From assembly GCF_037892195.1 (NCBI RefSeq), contig NZ_JATACI010000002.1, positions 2,604,001-2,668,000 of the forward strand: 64,000 nucleotides of DNA. Reading direction: 5' to 3'. The DNA comes from Yoonia sp. GPGPB17 (GTDB taxonomy: Bacteria; Pseudomonadota; Alphaproteobacteria; Rhodobacterales; Rhodobacteraceae). This document shows, one piece after another, positions 56,913 through 64,000 of this stretch; position 1 is the stretch's first letter; each line of letters starts with the position of its first letter. Made by a program: the position numbers and the translations under genes. Below the pieces are notes generated by a model. It did no database searches. It was not told the DNA's origin and worked only from the letters and a program-made list of their open reading frames with translations.

Positions 56913-56922
56913 CCACTCAAAC

Positions 56923-56956
56923 AAAAAGGGGCGCATCGTATGATGCGCCCCTTTTT
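56923..56956. terminator. bidirectional intrinsic terminator
   Basis: AAAAAGGGGCGCATC and GATGCGCCCCTTTTT, a 15-bp perfect stem with the 4-base loop GTAT. It separates the convergent kinase and L,D-transpeptidase genes. Confidence 0.95.
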
Positions 56957-56972
56957 GTTTTCGATCAGTCTC

Positions 56973-57554
56973 TTAGATCAAAAGAACCTGTGTGCCCACC
57001 TGGGTCAGCGCAAACAGTTCGGCGATCTGTTCGTTATAAAGGCCGATACAACCATTTGAGGAGCGGCGCCCGATCTTGCGCGTATCATGCGTGCCGTGAA
57101 TACGGTAGTACTGCCAAGTCAGGTGCAGGGCATGCGTGCCTAGCGGGTTATCCGGGCCCGGACCTATGAAATCTGGCCACTCTGGGTTACGGATTTTCAT
57201 TGAAGGCGTCGGTGCCCAGCTGGGTCCTTCGACTTTACGGGTGATTGATGTGCGCCCTGTTCGGGTCAGTTCCTCTGACAAGGGAACGCTGGTCGGGAAC
57301 AGCTTGTAGACCGACTCGTCTTCGGACCAATAATGCAAGGCGCGCGATTGTATATCCACCAGAACAGCGCCCTTGTTCAGGTTGCTGAAGTAGGGTTGCC
57401 AATCCAGCGACCGAAAGCTTGCGACATTGCGCTGCACACTTGTGGAGATATCAGCCTCAACCTCGGTGCTGTCAGCGGTCTGTGCAACCGCACTTGTGCC
57501 AACCATAGCGGCGGATGCCGCCAGGAAACCACGCCGCGAGAGTGTCTTTGTCAT
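56973..57554 (-). CDS. L,D-transpeptidase (YkuD domain), Tat-type signal
   Basis: 193 residues from ATG 57554, with AAGGAGGA upstream. The signal has a twin-arginine motif (LSRRGFLAASAAMVGTSAVA). The YkuD domain has YRIHGTHDTRKIG and the catalytic Cys in SSNGCIGLYN (usual SHGCIRM). It forms 3-3 cross-links in peptidoglycan or anchors proteins to it. A second YkuD gene lies at 58274-58765. Confidence 0.9.
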   Translation of the reverse strand: MTKTLSRRGFLAASAAMVGTSAVAQTADSTEVEADISTSVQRNVASFRSLDWQPYFSNLNKGAVLVDIQSRALHYWSEDESVYKLFPTSVPLSEELTRTGRTSITRKVEGPSWAPTPSMKIRNPEWPDFIGPGPDNPLGTHALHLTWQYYRIHGTHDTRKIGRRSSNGCIGLYNEQIAELFALTQVGTQVLLI

Positions 57555-57725
57555 ATTGGTCCTCCTTAAAAGGATCAGATGTCTTTCAGAACTGACAGAT
57601 AATGTGTCTGGCAAAGTGCTGCAATTCAAACAAATGTCATCCCTAAGCTTAGGCAAAGATGTGGGTTTGAAGTGTCACCTTATTCCCGCTAAAGAATGGC
57701 GATCAAAGCAAAGGCGAGTAGTGGA

Positions 57726-58277
57726 ATGTTGCGACGCGAAGTAATCTTTGGGCTGGCGGCTAGCGGCCTGTCGGCCTGCGGGACAACCACGACCCGTCCG
57801 CTGGGGGCGGATGGTCTGCCGTTGCCATCGGCTTATGTGATCCGACCCGGCCAAGAGGCCGCAATCCAATTTCGCATGCTGGATAGCGTCAATGCCCTGC
57901 GCCAAACCTCCGGCGTTCAGGCTGTCGAACTTGATGCCCGCCTGAATGCCGCAGCTGCGACCCATGCACGGGATATGGCGGTGCAAAATCGCCCTTGGCT
58001 TTTCGGCTCTGACGGGTCCAGCCCGTTGGAGCGTGCGCGCCGCGTTGGTTATCCCGGGCGACTATTGGGTGAAAACATTTCCGAATCCTTTGAATCAGAG
58101 CTACAAACCCTCGCTGCATGGATGGCACAGGAAGACACGCGCGCTGTGATCCTTGACCCGAATGCACGTTTCATGGGTTTTGCCTGGTATCAGGAAGAAT
58201 CAGCCAAGCTGTGGTGGACATTGAACATGGGCAGCGACCCAGCGGTCAGCCAACCCATCGCCGGGCTAGCATTCTAG
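57726..58277 (+). CDS. CAP/SCP-domain lipoprotein (YkwD-like)
   Basis: 183 residues from ATG 57726. The signal ends in a lipobox LSAC (GLAASGLSACG). The CAP domain has LDSVNALRQTSGVQAVELDARLNAAAATHARDMA (in part: LNAAAATHARDMA, His), GENISESFES (Glu) and GFAWYQEE. Bacterial CAP proteins are extracellular or periplasmic with unknown activity. It sits between two L,D-transpeptidases, suggesting an envelope role. Confidence 0.85.
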   Translation: MLRREVIFGLAASGLSACGTTTTRPLGADGLPLPSAYVIRPGQEAAIQFRMLDSVNALRQTSGVQAVELDARLNAAAATHARDMAVQNRPWLFGSDGSSPLERARRVGYPGRLLGENISESFESELQTLAAWMAQEDTRAVILDPNARFMGFAWYQEESAKLWWTLNMGSDPAVSQPIAGLAF

Positions 58278-58765
58278 GCATAGATGTAGATCAGCGTCCC
58301 TGTTTCCACCATCGCGTAGACTTCATCCATCTCATTGTTCGTGACGGCGATACACCCCCACGTCCAATCCGGGGTTCTTTCCCAGATAGGCGGGGTGCCG
58401 TGGATAAAGATGTCGCCGCCCGGATCAACACCTTTGGCGCGGGCATAGGCGACATCACTTGCATCAGGGTACGATATTCCCAACGACAGGTGGAACGAGC
58501 TGTTGGGATTGCGCCGGTCAATACGATAGCCACCCTCAGGCGTGCGTCCATCACCTTCTTGAACTTTGTGGCCCACAGGGGCAAAGCCCAGATCAATACT
58601 GTATGACCTCAAGAGGGTGCGGTGGTGCAAAAGCTGCATCTCGCGCCGTTCTTTCAAAACCTGAATACGTGTCACTTGTGGTCCGCTGTACGTCGGCGAT
58701 TGCCTTGTGCAGCCAACCAACCCCAGTGCGGCTGTTCCTGCCATCATAGAACGTCGTGAAATCAT
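58274..58765 (-). CDS. L,D-transpeptidase (YkuD domain) lipoprotein
   Basis: 163 residues with a lipobox LVGC (GTAALGLVGCT) after an RR-containing signal. The domain has GHKVQEGDGRTPEGGY, DIFIHGTPP and the catalytic WTWGCIAVTNNEMDEV. This is the ErfK/YafK-like subtype; such enzymes cross-link or modify peptidoglycan, and YafK relatives cleave lipoprotein links. Convergent with the CAP gene, overlapping by 4 bases. Confidence 0.9.
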   Translation of the reverse strand: MISRRSMMAGTAALGLVGCTRQSPTYSGPQVTRIQVLKERREMQLLHHRTLLRSYSIDLGFAPVGHKVQEGDGRTPEGGYRIDRRNPNSSFHLSLGISYPDASDVAYARAKGVDPGGDIFIHGTPPIWERTPDWTWGCIAVTNNEMDEVYAMVETGTLIYIYA

Positions 58766-58854
58766 AATCTCTGCCCATCGTTACGGTCTGCGCCGCTTTT
58801 GCCCTGCTTACACCAAACAACTTCATCACAAAAGAGAACCTGACGTAGAAGCCT

Positions 58855-60057
58855 TCATTTCCGCGTGAATGATGCAACAACCTCAACATGGGGGGACCAG
58901 CGGAACTGATCGACGACCTGCAACCATGGCATTGCAAAGCCTGCGTCAACCAATGTGCGTGCATCCCGTGCGAATGTCACAGGATTGCACGAGACCATTG
59001 CGATTGTGTTAATTTCAGACGCCGCAAGTGTCGCTATCTGCGCTTCGGCCCCTGCGCGAGGCGGATCAATGACCGCGGCATCAAAGTGACGCAACTCGTC
59101 AGCTTCCAACGGGCGGCGGAACAAATCGCGTGTCTCGGTGGTCACGCGCCGCAATTGACGGCCTTCACGCCATCCGCGATCCAGCGCATTTAGCATTGCC
59201 GCTTCCCCCTCAACCGCATGCACCGCGACTCGCTTTGCCAATGGTAACGAGAAGGTTCCGCACCCAGCGAAAAGGTCGACAATCCGAGATGCCGTTCGTG
59301 CGATCTCATTCACTGCGGCCACAAGCGTTGCTTCGCCGTGTTTGGTTGCCTGCAAGAATGCTCCGGGCGGTGGCACGACGCCGTTCCCACCAAAGTCTTG
59401 CTTCGGCGGGTTGATCATCACGACTGGCTCATCGTTCCAGACCAATCGTGACAGGCCATATTGGTTCGCCAAAGCGGCGAGTTCGACCCGCAATTGTGGT
59501 GTCAGATCTTTGTCGGTCTCAACCAGTACATCCGGGCCGAGGTCTGCTTCCGTCACCGTCAGATCAATCTCACCCTTGCGCGAGCAGGCCAACGCAGTCA
59601 GCGCCTCTAACGCGGGGAAACTGGCAATCAGGGCTGGCGTCAGCAATTGGCAGCCCGGCACCTGTACCAAAGTGTCTGAGGCACGCGTATGAAATCCAAC
59701 CATCGCGCCCTTCTTGGTCCGCCTGCCGGACAGTTTAGCCCGCCTGCGGGACTGCGTGGGCGATGTGGCCATTTCGCGAAAATCAGTGTCTAACCCGCGC
59801 GCTTGGACAGCTTTTACGACGATATCCTGCTTCCAGTCTGCGACGAACGCATCCGTTGCATGCTGCATCGCGCAGCCGCCGCAGGATTTGAAATGGCGGC
59901 AGGGCGCCGCGACCCGATCAACCGACGGCGTCACAATTCGCACCGTCCCATCCTGTGCGACGTCCACCTCTTCGCCCGGTAAAACGCGCGGCAGCAAGGA
60001 CTGCCCATCAGAGGCACGCCCCATCCCCAGATGGGTCAAACTTTCTATCGTCAGCAT
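58855..60057 (-). CDS. 23S rRNA m5U methyltransferase-like (RlmD/TrmA family)
   Basis: 400 residues. An N-terminal TRAM-like part is followed by the [4Fe-4S] Cys cluster CRHFKSCGGCAMQH (about 53-66), the SAM site VDLFAGCGTFSLPLAKRVAVHAVEG (in part: LFAGCGTFSLPLA, about 262-274), AVIDPPRAGAEAQ and the catalytic Cys in VSCNPVTFARD. It methylates uridine C5 in RNA; rRNA rather than tRNA is inferred. It lies just downstream of the ABC exporter pair. Confidence 0.9.
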   Translation of the reverse strand: MLTIESLTHLGMGRASDGQSLLPRVLPGEEVDVAQDGTVRIVTPSVDRVAAPCRHFKSCGGCAMQHATDAFVADWKQDIVVKAVQARGLDTDFREMATSPTQSRRRAKLSGRRTKKGAMVGFHTRASDTLVQVPGCQLLTPALIASFPALEALTALACSRKGEIDLTVTEADLGPDVLVETDKDLTPQLRVELAALANQYGLSRLVWNDEPVVMINPPKQDFGGNGVVPPPGAFLQATKHGEATLVAAVNEIARTASRIVDLFAGCGTFSLPLAKRVAVHAVEGEAAMLNALDRGWREGRQLRRVTTETRDLFRRPLEADELRHFDAAVIDPPRAGAEAQIATLAASEINTIAMVSCNPVTFARDARTLVDAGFAMPWLQVVDQFRWSPHVEVVASFTRK

Positions 60058-61892
60058 TTACTCCGCCGCATCTTTCACGTTGATGAACCCACCCGACTGC
60101 CGGTTCCAATAGCGCGCATATAGCCCGCCTTGGGCCAGCAACGCGTCATGGGTTCCTTCCTCGACAATGCGGCCTGCGTCAAGCACGACGATGCGGTCCA
60201 TGCGTGCCAATGTAGACAGACGGTGCGCGATGGCGATGACGGTTTTTCCCTCCATAACAGACTCTAATGCAGCCTGAATCGAGGCTTCGACCTCTGAGTC
60301 CAGCGCGCTGGTTGCTTCATCCAGCACCAATATTGGAGCGTCCTTCAGGATAGCGCGCGCAATCGCGATCCGCTGGCGTTGCCCGCCAGAGAGCTTCACG
60401 CCCCGTTCACCGAGATGCGCATCATACCCACTGCGATCCTTATGATCCTTGAGGGTCTCAATAAACGCATGTGCCTCGGCTTGCCGGGCGGCATCTTCAA
60501 TCTCGGTCTGCGTCGCATCGGGCTTGCCGTACTTGATGTTATCCCGGGCCGAGCGGTTAAACATCGCCGTTTCCTGCGTGACCATCGCAATCTGACGGCG
60601 CAAGCTTTCCTGCGTCACGTCACGCACATCGGTGCCGTCGATCTGCACTTTGCCGTCTTCTGTGTCGTAGAGACGCAAGAGCAGCGCGACCAAAGTCGAC
60701 TTGCTTAGGCACCGGACGCCCCGACCAGACCCAGTTTTTCGCCCGGCTGCACGGAAAGGCTCACATCATTCAGCCCACCCGGACCACCGCCATAGCTGAA
60801 GGTCACCTGATCCAGCTGGATACTGCCATTGTCGGCCACCAGATCAGTCGCGTCGGGCGCGTCGGTCAGCGTATGCGCGGGGCTGAGCGTGTTCATCGCA
60901 TCCTCAACCTCACCCACGTTCGCGTACATGCCCATCAGGGTGAAACTGACCCAACCTGTCATCTGCGACAGGCGCAGCGAAATCGCTCCCGCTGCGGCGA
61001 TATCCCCGGCAGAGGCAGCACCGGTCGTCCAGAAATAGAGCGTCATGCCCACCAGGATCACCGGCAATAGCCCGCCCAGCGCCATCAGCCAGAACCGGAA
61101 GGACGCGGATAACCAACCATAGCGCACGGCAGTGCCCCAGTAATTCTCCATCGCGTCAATCGCGGCACGGTCTTCATGATCGTCATGGGCAAACAGCTTT
61201 ACGGTCTTAATGTTCGTGATCGTATCGACCACCTGCCCCGTCACCATGGCGCGTTTTGCAGCCCGTGCTTTGGACCGTTCGCGGATACGTGGCATGAAAA
61301 ACCGGATCAGCGCGATGTATGAAATCGCCCAAAGCGCCAGCAGACCGGCGGACCGCGCATCAATGGTAAACAGCAGGATGACCGACCCCACCAAGGACGC
61401 CAGCGCAAAGGCAACCGTATGGATCATATCGACGATCAGATCGGTCGTTGCGCGGGCCGCTTGCATCTGCTTCTGCGCGATGCGACCCGCGAAATCATCG
61501 TCAAAGAAAGTGACAGATTGGCCAAGTGAGTGGCGATGTAGCCGCGACAAGATCAAGTTGCCCAAAGATGGCCCAACGACCACAGCCTGCATCACGCCAG
61601 AAACGCCAAGGATGATGGGACGTAAAATGATGAAGAACGCGGTGACGCCCAGCAGGAGCAGCACGTTTTCGGTAAAGTACCCCTCGCCCGACGAACTCAG
61701 CGCAGCATCGATCACCCAGCCCAGCATCAGGGCCGTCGCGACCTCTAGCGTACCGGCCAAAGCAGACACCAAACCGGCCAAAAGCGTGACTGTTGTGCTG
61801 CCTTTCAAACACCACCGCAGGAACGCCATCAGCGTCTGCGGCGGGGGTCCTTCGGCAGGTTCAAAAGGGTCGATCCAACGTTCCGGGGTCAT
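60058..61892 (-). CDS. ABC exporter half-transporter, second of pair (frame broken once)
   Basis: 610 residues after correction: six-helix membrane domain (about 25-330) then nucleotide-binding domain. The frame is lost inside Walker A: LGLVGASGA is followed by TAA at GCCTAAGC (plus strand GCTTAGGC, 60703-60710); GCCGGC there gives GASGAGKSTLVALLL. Downstream motifs are intact: LSGGQRQRIAIARAILKDAP, VLDEATSALD and AHRLST. It overlaps the paralogous gene at 61889-63738 by 4 bases; they probably form a heterodimer. Substrate unknown (lipid, peptide or drug). Confidence 0.88.
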
Positions 61893-63738
61893 TCAGCTAC
61901 CTTATCGCCCTGTCCCAGAAAACCCCCTGATTGGCGCGCCCAGAACCGTGCGTATTGTCCATTTGCCGCTAGCAGTGCATCGTGCGTGCCGTCCTCGACG
62001 ATGCGCCCCTGATCCATCACGATGATCCGGTCCAACTGGGCAATCGTCGAAAGACGGTGGGCAATGGCGATGACAGTTTTCCCTTCCATCATGCCATAGA
62101 GCGTCTGCTGAATTGCGGCCTCGACCTCACTATCTAGGGCGCTGGTCGCCTCGTCCAAGAGCAGGATTGGGGCATCTTTCAGGATCACACGCGCAAGGCT
62201 GATCCGCTGACGCTGACCGCCAGACAGTTTGACACCGCGTTCACCAACGCGGGCATCATAGCCGGTGTTGCCTTCGTTATCCTCCAGACCAAGAATGAAC
62301 TCATGCGCCTCGGCCTTGCGGGCCGCAGCGATCATCTGATCTTCTGTGGCAGCCGGATTGCCATAAAGAATGTTCTCGCGCACGGATCGATGCAACAGCG
62401 CACTGTCCTGCTGCACCATACCGATGGCGCTGCGCAGGCTATCCTGCGTCGCGAACTTGATGTCTTGTCCGTCGATCAGGATTTGTCCCTGTTCCACGTC
62501 ATAAAACCGCAACAGCAGCTTCACGAGGGTCGATTTGCCCGCACCCGACTGCCCGACAAGCCCCACTTTCTCGCCCGGTGTAATCGTCAGGTCGATCCGA
62601 TCCAAACCACCGGTTTGCTTGCCATAGTGGTGTGATAGAGACTGTATTTGGACTTTTCCGCTGGCAATCTGCAATGGCTTTGCCGCTGGCTGATCAACCA
62701 AAGTGACGGGCTGCGCGATGGTTTGCATACCCTCTTTCACGACACCTAGCTCGCGAAAGAAATCGGTCATCGCCCACATGATCCAACCGGACATGGCGTT
62801 CAAACGCAGCGCAAGCGACGTCGCCACCGCAACCACCCCAACAGAGGCCGCACCTTGCATCCATAGCCAGATTGACCAGCCGACAACGCCGACCACAAGG
62901 ATACCGTTCAGCAGCATCAGCCCTGCATCCATGATCGTGTAAAGGCGCATCTCGATCTGGAAGGTGCGGCGCGCTTCTTCGATCGCATCCTTGGCATAGT
63001 CGATTTCACGGTCATGATGCGCGAACATCTTGACCGCATGGATGTTAGTGTAGCTGTCCACAACGCGGCCCGTCACCGCGCTGCGTGCGTTGGAGGCCGC
63101 TTCCGATGCTTAAGCGTGATACGGGTGATCACCCACCGCAGCAGGAAGATGTAAGGAACGAGCCATAACATTAGCGGCACAAGCAACCGCACATCTGCCT
63201 GCCCCAGCAGAACGGCGGCGGCAACAACGTAAGCAACCGCGAAGGTCAGCGCATCAAAAAGCTGAAACACGACCGCACCGGCAGTAAGCGGCGTTTGCAT
63301 GATCCGATTGGCGATCCGGCCAGCAAAGTCATCCTCGAACCAACCAACGGACTGGCGCAGCACATGGCGGTGCGCCCGCCACCGCACCAATGTGCCAAAG
63401 TTCGGCAGGATCGTGTTGTTCAGCAACATGATCTGCAGCATGTGCACGGCTGGCCGTATGGTCAGGATCAGGATCGCAACTAGAATGAACTCTGCCCCGC
63501 TGGCCGCCCAAACCTCTGCCGGTGAGCCACCGGAGAGGATATCAATCAGACGGCCCAGATACCCCAACAGCCAGATTTCAACGATGGCGATAACAACGGA
63601 CGTGATGCCCGTGATCCAGAACACACGTTTAAACGGCTCTGCGTATTCACGCAGAAACGGATAGAGCCGCTTGGGCGGCGTGTCGGTCTCTTTGTATGGC
63701 ACATAGGGATCGACAAGACCTTCGAAGAATCGAAACAT
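61889..63738 (-). CDS. ABC exporter half-transporter, first of pair (frame broken once)
   Basis: 615 residues after correction. Membrane domain at about 40-345, then NBD with VGLVGQSGAGKSTLVKLLL, LSGGQRQRISLARVILKDAP, LLDEATSALD and AHRLSTIAQ. The break is at 63108-63115 (GCTTAAGC): RWVITRIT is followed, in the other frame, by ASEAASNARSAVTGRVVDSYTN; GCCGGC restores a Pro-Ala link. Same type of break as in its partner. AGAGGCAAGCC precedes the ATG. Confidence 0.88.
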
Positions 63739-63783
63739 TGGCTTGCCTCTTGGGGTTATGGCTCAGCTATAGCAAAGGTTCGG

Positions 63784-64000
63784 TCAGAGAAAAAGCAGGA
63801 CCGAAAAACCGACCAGTGCCAGCGCCATGATGCGCATGAAAATGCGCCAGGCGGCGGCGTTGGTCAGCAGGTAGGACAACAGGCTACCCGCCACAGCCCA
63901 GAAGGTGCAAACACCAAGGTTGACGGTTGAGAAGGTGCTGGCAAGTGCCAGCGCCTGCTGCACTGGCGCAAGGGTCGCGACATATGCGGTGGCGCTCAGG
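63784..64000 (-). CDS. LysE family exporter, C-terminal part (runs off right end)
   Basis: The last 72 codons of a leftward gene ending at TGA 63784-63786. The peptide ALALASTFSTVNLGVC, FWAVAGSLLSYLL, AWRIFMRIMALALVGFSVLLFL has two membrane helices and the closing pattern of LysE/RhtB amino-acid exporters. The start and first helices are outside the window. Confidence 0.75.
   Translation of the reverse strand, partial: LSATAYVATLAPVQQALALASTFSTVNLGVCTFWAVAGSLLSYLLTNAAAWRIFMRIMALALVGFSVLLFL

Noticed and set aside
1..64000. CRISPR arrays, insertion sequences, prophage, integrases, toxin-antitoxin pairs
   Set aside because: No direct-repeat arrays, transposase-like proteins, terminal inverted repeats or phage genes were seen on either strand.

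Overview
The window looks like chromosomal DNA of a marine alphaproteobacterium of the Rhodobacterales (Roseobacter group). The evidence is gene order (rimP-nusA-ylxR-infB with a rimP leader; kdsD-lptC-lptA-lptB-hpf-ptsN without rpoN; argJ-mutT next to a parvulin and secA), an alphaproteobacterial RpoH-type promoter before dnaK, and typical lineage proteins such as extensin-like, DUF2853 and Tat-signal L,D-transpeptidases. There is no rRNA or tRNA, CRISPR array, insertion sequence or prophage that I can see. Gene density is that of a core chromosome.

Layout: 1-5990 holds the start of acnB, a DUF2853 gene, a small outer-membrane barrel, an extensin-like protein, ahcY, a zinc alcohol dehydrogenase and an HD hydrolase. 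5987-8372 holds a decayed acetyltransferase and a GGDEF-EAL protein. 8440-13197 is an envelope operon (rnd, kdsD, lptC, lptA, lptB) followed by hpf and ptsN. 13194-21949 is a surface-polysaccharide region: cysQ, kdsB, galU, three glycosyltransferases, a two-domain sulfotransferase and a KpsM-like export permease. 22014-33798 is proteostasis and housekeeping (dnaK, dnaJ, radC, secA, a parvulin, argJ, mutT, an ECF sigma/anti-sigma pair). 34027-39545 is the rimP-nusA-ylxR-infB operon with its promoter, attenuator leader and terminator. 39641-41370 is a lower-GC glycosyltransferase/methyltransferase pair. 41451-46907 is a peptide ABC importer operon. 46970-55392 carries pip, ubiG, a GT90/UDP-xylose-synthase-like pair, a comF-grxC-nitrilase-marR operon, a methyltransferase and hemH. 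55618-63738 carries a Ser/Thr kinase, two L,D-transpeptidases, a CAP lipoprotein, an RNA m5U methyltransferase and a pair of ABC exporter half-transporters. A LysE-type exporter runs off the right end.

The most unusual signal is in the sequence itself. Seven places, six of them out of frame, carry GC-TTAA-GC, GC-TTAG-GC, GC-TTAAG-GC, GC-TAA-GC or GC-G-GC where conserved protein sequence predicts GC-CG-GC. This breaks genes including nusA, expected to be essential. By eye only one intact GCCGGC remains in 64 kb, although GCCGGA, GCCGGT and GCCGGG are common. The best reading is a motif-specific consensus error at a modified GCCGGC site (methylation or phosphorothioation), so the breaks probably mark a DNA-modification system rather than pseudogenes. 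Three more breaks (galU, the peptide-transport ATPase, GGDEF-EAL) do not fit this motif; the first two look like homopolymer indels.

Functionally, the window links Kdo and LPS supply and export (kdsD, kdsB, lptABC), sulfated surface glycans (galU, glycosyltransferases, sulfotransferase, with CysQ removing the PAP by-product) and peptidoglycan cross-linking (two YkuD proteins).
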